64,000 nucleotides of DNA from Calothrix sp. NIES-4105 (lineage in GTDB: Bacteria > Cyanobacteriota > Cyanobacteriia > Cyanobacteriales > Nostocaceae), in NCBI RefSeq assembly GCF_002368415.1, contig NZ_AP018290.1, positions 7,059,717 through 7,123,716 on the forward strand, read 5' to 3'. The first letter of the stretch is position 1. Every line of letters starts with the position of its first letter. Made by a program: the position numbers and the translations under genes. The notes below the pieces were generated by a model. It ran no database searches, had not been told where the DNA came from, and saw only the letters and a program-made list of their open reading frames with translations. Below are positions 7,677 through 14,965 of this stretch, in pieces.

Positions 7677-8195
7677 ATGTCCGCATCAGACTGGGAAAGA
7701 TTTTTAGCTGAAGGAAGACAAGTAGTTGAAATAGTTCGTAAAGGACTTAAAAACCGTGGTATAAACGCAGGAGAGTCTATAATGACTGACTTTGGTACTG
7801 ACGAAGATATTCCTGTATATAGTAGCGATGGTGAGCGCAAACTATTTTGGATATCAGTCAAAACTGTTACAGTCTCTGTTTATAACTTTAGTGTCTTACC
7901 AAATGGTTATAGAGGTTGGATGTGTGGTGAAGTTGAAAGCAAACAATGGGTCAATCCACCTTCCGCAATTATTTGGTATTGCCCCACAACTCGTTTAGCT
8001 TGGGGTACAATACCTCCTAGAAGGTTAAGTCAACGTTGGTTTATCTTTCCCGACCGTTGGGGAACAGTGGAAGATAAGCGTAAAACAAAAATTCTAAGAC
8101 AAGCTACATACGTTTATCCTAGCTGGCTTGTACTTCCAGAACATGTCATTAGTAAACAGGAAATAATCGGTCATATTCAAAGATTTATGCGATAA
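7677..8195 (+). CDS. Hypothetical protein, possibly PD-(D/E)XK-like (172 aa)
   Basis: I do not recognise this family. The N-terminus is helical and charged (MSASDWERFLAEGRQVVEIV). A segment DEDIPVYSSDGERKLFWISV then KTVTV loosely resembles the D...(E/S)xK core of small nucleases, although the usual Glu is not evident. The C-terminal half is aromatic-rich (WMCGEVESKQWVNPPSAIIW, RWFIFPDRWGTVEDKRKTKI). There is no signal peptide or membrane segment. It is followed closely by two or three paralogous small genes (8240, 8489, 8656), so the set may be one unit. Any nuclease role is speculative. Confidence 0.6.
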   Translation: MSASDWERFLAEGRQVVEIVRKGLKNRGINAGESIMTDFGTDEDIPVYSSDGERKLFWISVKTVTVSVYNFSVLPNGYRGWMCGEVESKQWVNPPSAIIWYCPTTRLAWGTIPPRRLSQRWFIFPDRWGTVEDKRKTKILRQATYVYPSWLVLPEHVISKQEIIGHIQRFMR

Positions 8196-8239
8196 AAAAT
8201 GATACAATTGTATTTTGTTCAACTACAAGGATGAAAATA

Positions 8240-8488
8240 ATGTCAGAAACTCTTGTTAACCTTGATGGAATTTTCAATCTCGCGCTCAAAGAAACTCAAG
8301 AATTGATAGAGCTTGGTTACGATATTAGTGACCCTTCCTTTGTGACATCGCTTGAATGGTATGCTGGTAAGTACCCAGAGATTGCAGAGCGTTGTAATAA
8401 TGCTTTAAGGGAATTGATTCAAAAACAAGCTGTTATGTATCCTGAACTGGCAAATGCTTACTATGATCTAGATTCGCATGTTTTCTAA
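8240..8488 (+). CDS. Small acidic protein, paralog 1 of a tandem pair
   Basis: The 82-residue acidic protein contains FNLALKETQELIELGYDISD and the segment SLEWYAGKYPEIAERCNNAL. The gene at 8656 encodes a clear paralog (DGIFNLALEERQELLELGYD, SLEWYAGKYPEIAERCNKAL). I chose the ATG at 8240 over the one at 8231: AAGG directly abuts 8231 but is correctly spaced from 8240. No known domain is recognised. The tandem duplication next to the gene at 7677 is compatible with an immunity or antitoxin family, but that is inference only. Confidence 0.7.
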   Translation: MSETLVNLDGIFNLALKETQELIELGYDISDPSFVTSLEWYAGKYPEIAERCNNALRELIQKQAVMYPELANAYYDLDSHVF

Positions 8489-8587
8489 ATGATGTCATTG
8501 TTTTGGTTGTGTTATATGTCATATGCTCTAAAACAAACTGAGCAAATGCTTGAGCATGGCTTTGACTTGACATTTATGCATTTGTAG
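8489..8587 (+). pseudogene. Short remnant resembling the flanking paralogs
   Basis: Starting right after the stop of the previous gene, a 32-codon frame encodes MMSLFWLCYMSYALKQTEQM and then LEHGFDLTFMHL. The YALKQTEQMLEHGFDLTF part is similar to ALKETQELIELGYDIS of the paralogs on either side. I read it as a decayed third copy; a very short real gene cannot be excluded. Confidence 0.45.
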
Positions 8588-8655
8588 ATACCCAATTGAA
8601 CAAGATTTCTATTAAATTATAAATGTACTATTTATATAATTATGTATATAGGCTT

Positions 8656-8925
8656 ATGATAGATAAAGACGATTACTCTAAATTTGTTGACCTTGATGGA
8701 ATTTTCAATCTTGCACTGGAAGAAAGGCAAGAATTGTTAGAACTTGGTTATGATCTTAGAGACAATTCATGTATAACATCTCTCGAATGGTACGCTGGTA
8801 AATATCCAGAAATAGCAGAGCGTTGTAATAAAGCGTTAAGCGAATTGATTGAAAAACAATCTACTATGTTTCCTGAACTAACAATTAATGTATATGATAG
8901 GTACCCAGGTTCCCATAGTTTTTAA
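8656..8925 (+). CDS. Small acidic protein, paralog 2 of a tandem pair
   Basis: The protein is about 89 residues from the ATG at 8656 (MIDKDDYSKFVDLDGIFNLA). It shares nearly identical core segments with the gene at 8240, including SLEWYAGKYPEIAERCNKAL, but has a different N-terminus and tail (VYDRYPGSHSF). An upstream in-frame ATG at 8623 would add YYLYNYVYRL-type residues that look like untranslated AT-rich sequence. Function is unknown. Confidence 0.68.
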   Translation: MIDKDDYSKFVDLDGIFNLALEERQELLELGYDLRDNSCITSLEWYAGKYPEIAERCNKALSELIEKQSTMFPELTINVYDRYPGSHSF

Positions 8926-9048
8926 ATAAATATACTCTTCCTCTGTTATCTCTGTGTCTCTGTGGTAAATAAAACAATACCAAAGCACATCTGAGGATAG
9001 ATATGCCACAATTTAATATAATGGCATGAATTATTACAGCCATATATT

Positions 9049-9954
9049 ATGTCACCTATTTTTGCTTCTCCCCCTATACAGCAAATTGATAGCATCGCGC
9101 GCGCTCTTAATGTTGAACTTTACGTATTGCGTTTAGACTTAGTGCATCCGCTTATTAGTGGTAACAAATGGTATAAGCTAAAATATAACCTCGAAGCAGC
9201 GAAGCGGGAAAATATAGATACGATACTAACTTTTGGTGGCGCCTATTCTAATCATATATACGCGACTGCCGCAGCGGGAAATTTATTTGGGTTTAAAACG
9301 ATAGGTGTTATTCGTGGAGAAGAGACGTTACCTCTCAACCCTACATTAGAGTTTGCCACAAGTCAGGGAATGCAGCTTATATATATAGATAGACAAACTT
9401 ACCGACTAAGAAACAGCTCGACGCTACATCAAGAATTATACGCGCGCTTTGGTAAGGTTTTTATAATTCCTGAAGGTGGTTGTAATTTAAATGGGGTAAA
9501 AGGTTGTACAGAAATAATTAGTCCAGATATTGAGTTTGATATTGCTTGTATAGCTTGCGGGACTGGTACGACTTTAGCAGGTGTTGCACTTTCTTTGAAT
9601 GACAGGCGACGTGTGATAGGTTTCTCTGTTCTGAGAGGAGATTTTTTAAAGCATGATATTGAAAGTTTATTACGGCAATATCAAGATTCTAAAAGTATAT
9701 CATGGGATTTGATATGTAATTATCATTTTGGTGGTTATGCAAAAGTTAATGATGAGTTATTGAGGTTTGCGCGCGAGTTTGAGCGAGAGCATGATATTCC
9801 GCTTGATTATGTGTATACTGCTAAAATGTTTTATGGTGTAATGGATTTAGTTAAAGAAGGATATTTTGATGGGCGCCGTGTTTTATTGATACATACTGGT
9901 GGTTTGCAGGGGAATGTAAAGAAACAGGCAGGGATGCCTGTTCCACAAGAGTAA
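9049..9954 (+). CDS. PLP-dependent D-cysteine desulfhydrase / ACC deaminase family protein
   Basis: The 301-residue tryptophan-synthase-beta-fold enzyme has the PLP lysine in LISGNKWYKLKYNLEAA, FGGAYSNHIYATAAAG (the SNH substrate loop), IPEGGCNLNGVKGC, ACGTGTTLAGVAL (PLP phosphate-binding glycine loop) and LLIHTGGLQGN near the C-terminus. The family includes D-cysteine desulfhydrase and 1-aminocyclopropane-1-carboxylate deaminase; I cannot assign the substrate from sequence alone. It is cytoplasmic. The last codons lie in a direct repeat, TTCCACAAGAGTAAT, present twice (about 9940-9972). There is no operon partner. Confidence 0.85.
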   Translation: MSPIFASPPIQQIDSIARALNVELYVLRLDLVHPLISGNKWYKLKYNLEAAKRENIDTILTFGGAYSNHIYATAAAGNLFGFKTIGVIRGEETLPLNPTLEFATSQGMQLIYIDRQTYRLRNSSTLHQELYARFGKVFIIPEGGCNLNGVKGCTEIISPDIEFDIACIACGTGTTLAGVALSLNDRRRVIGFSVLRGDFLKHDIESLLRQYQDSKSISWDLICNYHFGGYAKVNDELLRFAREFEREHDIPLDYVYTAKMFYGVMDLVKEGYFDGRRVLLIHTGGLQGNVKKQAGMPVPQE

Positions 9955-9978
9955 TAATTCCACAAGAGTAATATATAA

Positions 9979-10560
9979 TTATTTTATGGAAATGCCGCTA
10001 ATTTTTTGGAATAAGCTGGTTGCATAAGAATCACTCATTCCGCTAATATAATCAGTGACCCGTAATATTCTATGATATACGTCTTCGTTCTCTAAGGGAC
10101 GATATTTTTCAGGAAGCATCAACGCTATTAATTCGCCTTTTTTACTTGTACGTAGTGCTGCATCGACAAAATCAAAGAATAACTTTCCTAATACTTCGTA
10201 ACCTGCTATCCGCATACCTATAATATCTGAATGTAAAAAAACTTTCTTGGTTACGGTTTGAGATATATTTTCTAACTGTGGTGCATATTTACTGAGCGAT
10301 AATAAATTTTGGTCAAAAGTCCCTGCAAGAATTTTATCTTCTTGCGCGAGAAAGTTATCTGCGGCTTCTTGAATTAGACTATTAATAGATTTACCGCGTA
10401 AACGTTTAACTTTGTCTGCTTCGCTAAATTCCTGGTCATCTATATTTATTGAAGCAATATCACTGAGTAAGTCGCGCGTTTCTTTAAAAGAAATATATCC
10501 CATTCTATAACCGTCTTCGACATCTATTATTGAATAACAAATATCACGCCTCAGCTTCAA
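9979..10560 (-). CDS. dgt: dGTP triphosphohydrolase-like protein, C-terminal half (frameshifted)
   Basis: The 193-codon frame continues the Dgt family protein after a frame change. After the first few residues it reads DICYSIIDVEDGYRMGYISF, which in intact family members follows directly on WW-RHPLAFLVEAA-D. The N-terminal half ends with HPLAFLVEAEA in another frame, and the two overlap by 17 bases (10544-10560). Seven bases separate the last good codon of the upstream frame (GAA GCT) from the first good codon here (GAT ATT), suggesting a one-base insertion or two-base loss. The rest (to FQKISGISIK) has no further stops. Confidence 0.7.
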   Translation of the reverse strand: MKLRRDICYSIIDVEDGYRMGYISFKETRDLLSDIASINIDDQEFSEADKVKRLRGKSINSLIQEAADNFLAQEDKILAGTFDQNLLSLSKYAPQLENISQTVTKKVFLHSDIIGMRIAGYEVLGKLFFDFVDAALRTSKKGELIALMLPEKYRPLENEDVYHRILRVTDYISGMSDSYATSLFQKISGISIK

Positions 10561-11308
10561 CTAAAAACGCAAGGGGATGACGTACCCACCAATAAGTATT
10601 ATTATGGCGCCTAATTAAGCCAAGAATTTGAGCAACTTCATTAAATAACTCTTTTTCAGCTTGGAAGAAACCGTATTTTTTAGCGCTACAACCTGTATAA
10701 TTATTAAGAATATTTACAGGAATAAACGATTCGCGCGGATATTTGGTAAAAGCTGCAAGTGTCGGGCAAGTCAATTGCATTCCACCGTGACGATGATGCA
10801 TTTCCAGGTTAGTAAGAATGCGAAACCCCTGTGCGTTGCCTTCAAATAAGTCAAAATCAGATTTTTGCTGTGTATTGAGACAATCTTTCAAAGTACTGGC
10901 GCCACTATACCACGATGCAAAACCTTGGCGTATAGAATCCTCACCTGAATGACCAAATGGGGGATTACCAATATCATGTGCTAAACAGGCTGCCGAAACA
11001 ATATCCCCAAAGTCAGAACCGCTCAACTCATATTTTTCTAATTGATGACGTTTAACAACTTCATACCCAACAATTCTACCAAGCGAACGTCCAACGCAAG
11101 AAACCTCTAAGCTGTGAATTAACCGCGTCCGAATATAATCGTTTTTAGACAGCGAGTAAACCTGAGTTTTATCCTTAAGGCGCCGAAACGGAGAAGAAAA
11201 AACAATACGGTCACAATCTTTCTGAAAACAAGTTCGGTCTAACTGTAAATCTTCAGGCGCCTGTTTTCCGAGACGCTGCGGAGTCAGAAGTTGCTTCCAT
11301 TGCATCAT
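10544..11308 (-). CDS. dgt: dGTP triphosphohydrolase-like protein, N-terminal half with HD motif (frameshifted)
   Basis: This 254-codon frame carries the catalytic part of a deoxyguanosinetriphosphate triphosphohydrolase-like HD protein. It has SPFRRLKDKTQVYSL, RTRLIHSLEVSCVGRSLG, the HD signature AACLAHDIGNPPFGHSGED (about 106-124), EGNAQGFRILTNLEMH and HPLAFLVEA. The family hydrolyses dNTPs to nucleosides plus triphosphate. The frame ends early at a TGA just where the family sequence continues in the frame of 9979-10560. Metal and HD residues are intact, so the lesion is recent, a sequencing error, or a recoding site. Confidence 0.75.
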   Translation of the reverse strand: MMQWKQLLTPQRLGKQAPEDLQLDRTCFQKDCDRIVFSSPFRRLKDKTQVYSLSKNDYIRTRLIHSLEVSCVGRSLGRIVGYEVVKRHQLEKYELSGSDFGDIVSAACLAHDIGNPPFGHSGEDSIRQGFASWYSGASTLKDCLNTQQKSDFDLFEGNAQGFRILTNLEMHHRHGGMQLTCPTLAAFTKYPRESFIPVNILNNYTGCSAKKYGFFQAEKELFNEVAQILGLIRRHNNTYWWVRHPLAFLVEAEA

Positions 11309-11310
11309 AG

Positions 11311-11512
11311 TAATGAGTGCTGAGTGCTGAGTAATGAGTGCTGAGTGCTGAGTGCTGAGTGCTGAGTGCTGAGTTTTTATTTCAAACTTGTAAGGTGGCT
11401 ATGCCACACCTACAGATTCTAACTCTTAACTCTTTATTCACTCAGCACTCAGCACTCAGCACTTTCTACTCTATTTCAGCACTCAGCACTTTCTACTCTA
11501 TTTACGATTCTG
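11311..11512. repeat. Heptamer (GAGTGCT)n repeat with inverted counterpart (STRR-like)
   Basis: About eight GAGTGCT-type 7-bp units run from 11314 to 11373, interrupted by TAATGAGTGCTGAG. The reverse complement (CAGCACT)n follows at about 11440-11462 and 11476-11492, together with a TTTCTACTCTATTT direct repeat. Between them lies the small palindrome GGTGGCTATGCCAC. Forward and inverted tracts could fold into one long hairpin. The pattern is like the STRR repeats of heterocystous cyanobacteria. Confidence 0.8.
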
Positions 11513-11972
11513 GTTTTGTACAATACTGATTAAGTTCGCTGACTGAACTATCGAATTCTGCGGCAGCATCAGCAGCATTTTTGAGTGCAGTGTCTATGTC
11601 ACCTCGTGCTTTTTGAATTGTTGCCCGTCCTGCAGTTGAAGCTTCAGCTTTTTTGGCGGCGCCAAGCGCTTTACCTGCTGTTTCGACGTTTTTACTAAGT
11701 GTTTCAAATGTCTTGACAAATTTGCTCTGATACTCTTTTAATTTTTCATCGCTTAAATTCAAGTCACGAATTTTTGTAGTAACGTCTTTTAGTTCTTTGG
11801 CAAGTTTTAAACTAGTTGTTACCTGGGCGCCTTTACTTTTATCAATTAAGGCGGTTCCTTCATTGACTTGCTTAATAAATCGTTCGCACTGAGCAACTTT
11901 GCTGTCACTACAACTTCCCAGTAACAATGCCATACTTAAGCTCACGGGAGCAATAATATACTTACGCCACAC
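11502..11972 (-). CDS. Hypothetical lipoprotein with helical/coiled-coil body
   Basis: The 156-residue protein starts with a GTG. Its signal peptide has a lipobox (SLSMALLLGSC, Cys about 21), so it should be lipidated and membrane-anchored on the periplasmic side. The mature part is mostly charged, Ala/Lys-rich helix (LKLAKELKDVTTKIRDLNLS, ETAGKALGAAKKAEASTAG) with two further cysteines (QCERF and the C-terminal QYCTKPES). I do not recognise a named family; it has the look of a conserved cyanobacterial hypothetical lipoprotein. The 3' end runs into the repeat block at 11311-11512. Confidence 0.7.
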   Translation of the reverse strand: MWRKYIIAPVSLSMALLLGSCSDSKVAQCERFIKQVNEGTALIDKSKGAQVTTSLKLAKELKDVTTKIRDLNLSDEKLKEYQSKFVKTFETLSKNVETAGKALGAAKKAEASTAGRATIQKARGDIDTALKNAADAAAEFDSSVSELNQYCTKPES

Positions 11973-12098
11973 AATAGATACCCATCACCATAAAATCCCA
12001 AATAATAGTATCCGATGATTCAGGTCTTTGGATAATTGTTCCGATACTTTGATACATATAGTTGGGTGGAGAAACCCAACCCAAGCTACGTTATTGCG

Positions 12099-12821
12099 TT
12101 ACCAGTCTACGGGTAAACCTAAATTTTCTAAAGTTTGAGCGTCCTTTAATAAAGGTTGAATTTCGCCGTCGATAGCGATTTTACCTGCATAAAGCACTAA
12201 CGCGCGCTCTGTTACTCTTGCTAGCCAGTGTAAATCGTGAGAAGCAACGAGTAAAGCTTTACCTTGCCAGTTTAATAGCACTTGTGCAAGTTTACGGCGC
12301 CAAGCTGGGTCAAGTCCAGTTGTGGGTTCATCGAGTATGAGTATATCGGGTTCAAGAGCAAGAATTGCAGCTAGGGCAGCTAGGCGCCGTTGCCCACCCG
12401 AAAGTTCATGTGCGGAACGTTTTTCATAAGCTTCCAAACCAAATTCAGCCAGTAAAAGTCTAGCTTTGTCTATTGCTACGGCATTTGATACTCCATAGTT
12501 TCTTGGACCAAAGGTAATATCTTCTAAAATCGTTGGCATAAATAATTGGTCGTTAGCATCTTGAAAGCCAAAACCAATATGGCGCCGCACCTGGGCTAAA
12601 TTTTGCGGTTCGACATGTATATTATTTATCAATATTTTTCCTGATTTCGGCTGCTTTAAACCAATTAAGTTTTCAAGCAAAGTACTTTTACCCGAACCAG
12701 TGGCGCCCATTAAAGCTACCCGGTCGCCGACTTGAATATCAAATGTAATTTCACTGAGTACATTTAATTCTTTTGTATATGAATACACTAAATTATGAAC
12801 AGCTAATACTGGTTGTGACAT
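12099..12821 (-). CDS. cbiO: ECF-type Ni/Co transporter ATP-binding protein (CbiO/NikO-like)
   Basis: The 240-residue ABC ATPase has Walker A MGATGSGKSTLLENL (about 38-52), Q-loop FGFQDANDQLFMPT, signature LSGGQRRLAALAAI, Walker B ILILDEPTTGLDPAW and switch His in VASHDLHW. The LF(M)PT element after the Q-loop is typical of energy-coupling-factor ATPases that couple to CbiQ. It lies downstream of cbiQ and cbiM on the same strand (30-base gap to cbiQ), so this is the ATPase of a cobalt or nickel importer. The metal cannot be chosen from this gene. Confidence 0.9.
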   Translation of the reverse strand: MSQPVLAVHNLVYSYTKELNVLSEITFDIQVGDRVALMGATGSGKSTLLENLIGLKQPKSGKILINNIHVEPQNLAQVRRHIGFGFQDANDQLFMPTILEDITFGPRNYGVSNAVAIDKARLLLAEFGLEAYEKRSAHELSGGQRRLAALAAILALEPDILILDEPTTGLDPAWRRKLAQVLLNWQGKALLVASHDLHWLARVTERALVLYAGKIAIDGEIQPLLKDAQTLENLGLPVDW

Positions 12822-12851
12822 TTATAAAATGGGGAATGGGAAAACGGGTAA

Positions 12852-13493
12852 TTATAGCCAGGATGCAATAGTTAAAGTCAGTGCAATAATGCTCATTAAG
12901 ATAACTATGTAAATTTCCTTTGGTCGTAGTTCTGAGTTCACGGGCATTTCTCCTGTATAACCGCGCGCGACCATTGCAGCATAAACTCTTTCAGCACGGT
13001 CTAAAGAGCGAACGTACAATGCCCCTATCATTGAAGCACTAGCATAACGTAACCATCCAGCAGTTCCCGAAAGTCCGCGTAACTGGGCGCCACGCTGCAT
13101 TCTTTCGACTTCCGAGAGCAATATTTCCATATACTGCCCAGCTAATAATAAGCTTTGTTTGAATACGCTTGGTAAAGGCAAAGATTTAAGCGCAATACCA
13201 AAACTGTGGGGTGGTAGTGTGAGCAAAAAACTATTCATCGCTAGCAAACAAGTCAACGAACGCACTAGCAAAAAACTCGCGCGTTGCCAACCTAAAGGGA
13301 GTGCCAAGAACGATAGAAATAACAATTCGGTACCGAGTAAAGCTGCAAGTTTTGGAAGTCTTGCACGTAATATACTAGCCCAAACCAATGCCAGACACGC
13401 ATAAACACTAAGCATAGACCAAGCATTCTGTTTGAGCAAAGCGCAGCCAATAACAATTATTACAGAGATATATAAACGTAAAGTTAGAGACAT
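12852..13493 (-). CDS. cbiQ: ECF transporter transmembrane component (CbiQ-like)
   Basis: The protein has about 213 residues from the ATG at 13493 (MSLTLRLYISVIIVIGCALL). It has four to six membrane helices and the coupling-helix signatures ERMQRGAQLRGL and SLDRAERVYAAMVARGY, which match the A-R-G motifs of CbiQ/EcfT proteins that contact the ATPase. The frame is open further upstream (to 13565), but those codons come from the palindromic element at 13521-13639, so I reject that longer start. It sits between cbiM and cbiO. Confidence 0.88.
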   Translation of the reverse strand: MSLTLRLYISVIIVIGCALLKQNAWSMLSVYACLALVWASILRARLPKLAALLGTELLFLSFLALPLGWQRASFLLVRSLTCLLAMNSFLLTLPPHSFGIALKSLPLPSVFKQSLLLAGQYMEILLSEVERMQRGAQLRGLSGTAGWLRYASASMIGALYVRSLDRAERVYAAMVARGYTGEMPVNSELRPKEIYIVILMSIIALTLTIASWL

Positions 13494-13520
13494 AGTTATA
13501 AGGTGAAAGTTGAAGATTTT

Positions 13521-13639
13521 GATCCCCCCTTTAGAAGACGCGGAGGTATTGGGACACGGAGACACGGAGAGCTTGTGTATCTTCTATCTCCGCGTCACCG
13601 CGTACCCCTGTCACCGCGTCTCTTACCTAGGGGGGGATC
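13521..13639. repeat. Short element with GATCCCCCC inverted ends between cbiM and cbiQ
   Basis: The left end is GATCCCCCCT (13521-13530) and the right end is AGGGGGGGATC (13629-13639). The interior is made of CGCGGAG / ACACGGAG and CTCCGCGTCACCGCGT units, also mutually inverted. The roughly 119-bp unit has about 10-bp terminal inverted repeats and looks like a MITE inserted into the cbiMQO operon. Confidence 0.6.
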
Positions 13640-13655
13640 AATACTGTTGGCTGCT

Positions 13656-14579
13656 CTAAGATTCGGCGCCTTTCATAATGTTGGCAAGACCAAACGCAAG
13701 ACCAAAGCAAACGATAGAACCAAGAATTCCAGCAATGCTAGTGCCAATTTTGTCAAGCCCCTGCACTTGATAATCTGCAAATGGTGTAGGAACTGAAACG
13801 CGAACATTTTCTGCTAGTTTATCGAAACCTGTCTGTTCTGATACCCAGTCCAACCCATCGGGGAATGCTGAGGCAAATAGCGATAAGACTCCTGCAATTA
13901 GCAAAATACTCACAACAGGAACTAACCAACCTTTAAACTCGCGTTGCTCTCCTGGCAGTAAATCAGGTCGCGCGGTCGAAAGATAAGTAAGTACTCCCCC
14001 TGTAATTAGTCCTTCTCCAATACCAATCAAGATGTGAATTCCTGTCATTGAAGGTAAAACAATATTAATTGGCGCCGTTCCTGATAGCGCTAATTCAAGT
14101 GATGCTACTATCGCCGCTAGTACGACGCTCACAGCACCTGCAATTGCCGCAGAAGTAGGTAAACGGCTCCTTTTACCACCTAATAATCGCAGTAAAGGTT
14201 GAGTCAAAGTCCAGCCAGTCCAAACTCCAACCAAGCCCATATTCAAAATATTTGCCCCTAGTGCGGTAATTCCACCATCGGCAAATAATACTGCTTGAAT
14301 AATTAACACTGTGGCAATACAAATCATTGCTGCCCAAGGACTACCCAAAATCACCGCTGCTAAAGTTCCACCTAACAAGTGACCACTGGTACCACCTGCT
14401 ACAGGAAAGTTAATCATTTGTGCGGCAAAAACAAATGCTGTTGTTAATCCTAAAATCGGCGCACTACGCACACCAAATGCATTTTTTGCGCGCCTTACCG
14501 CAACTGAAAGCGCTGCAACACTGACTACACCAGTTACTACAGCTACCGATGGAGAAATAAACCCATCAGGAATATGCAT
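13656..14579 (-). CDS. cbiM: Ni/Co ECF transporter substrate-binding membrane protein (CbiM/NikM with PDGLE domain)
   Basis: The protein has about 307 residues. The CbiM part (about 1-210) begins MHIPDGFISPSVAV and has FAAQMINFPVAGGTSGHLLG and ILIGIGEGLITGGV. The C-terminal part has FPDGLDWVSEQTGFDK, the PDGLE domain of CbiN/NikN, plus a last membrane helix, so substrate-binding and small subunit are fused. In NikM/CbiM the N-terminal Met1-His2 are metal ligands, so the true start must be the ATG at 14579. GGAGAG lies 4-5 bases before it, and the longer start at 14591 is rejected. No cobalamin riboswitch was recognised upstream. Confidence 0.9.
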   Translation of the reverse strand: MHIPDGFISPSVAVVTGVVSVAALSVAVRRAKNAFGVRSAPILGLTTAFVFAAQMINFPVAGGTSGHLLGGTLAAVILGSPWAAMICIATVLIIQAVLFADGGITALGANILNMGLVGVWTGWTLTQPLLRLLGGKRSRLPTSAAIAGAVSVVLAAIVASLELALSGTAPINIVLPSMTGIHILIGIGEGLITGGVLTYLSTARPDLLPGEQREFKGWLVPVVSILLIAGVLSLFASAFPDGLDWVSEQTGFDKLAENVRVSVPTPFADYQVQGLDKIGTSIAGILGSIVCFGLAFGLANIMKGAES

Positions 14580-14965
14580 GATGCTCTCCATTCCTTAATG
14601 TCATTTTTGAGACTCTACCATTCCCAAAATTGTTAGTATATAAATTTAATAAAAAACAAAAGATTGATAGATTTTCAATGCCCGTATAGGGGATTTTTAA
14701 TACTTATTAAGAATAATTGACATTAATTTTTTACGTATTTTTATATACTTCAGCTTTTTCTATACAAATTTTAGTTTTAATTATTATCTACATGGGTTTG
14801 ATTGTCAGAGTATAGATAACAAGAATCAACCTCCTCTGTATCCTCAGTTAAGAATTTATCTTAAGATACTTGAGATTGATTGACAACAATCTATACTTAA
14901 TATAATATTAACGCTAGTTGCAAAAAGCTTGCAGTTGTTCTTTTGTTGCAAAATAATCTCAAGCC
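14580..14965. other. Divergent promoter region between cbiM and the multicopper oxidase
   Basis: This 386-base AT-rich gap must hold both promoters. An imperfect palindrome GATTGATTGACAACAATC lies at about 14875-14892 and may be an operator for the oxidase gene. I looked for a Fur box, a cobalamin riboswitch and an NtcA site and saw none. Confidence 0.4.

Noticed and set aside
14580-14965. Cobalamin riboswitch or Fur box in front of cbiM / the multicopper oxidase
   Set aside because: I looked for the B12-box and for a Fur-like 19-mer in this gap and found neither; only a weak GATTG...CAATC palindrome.
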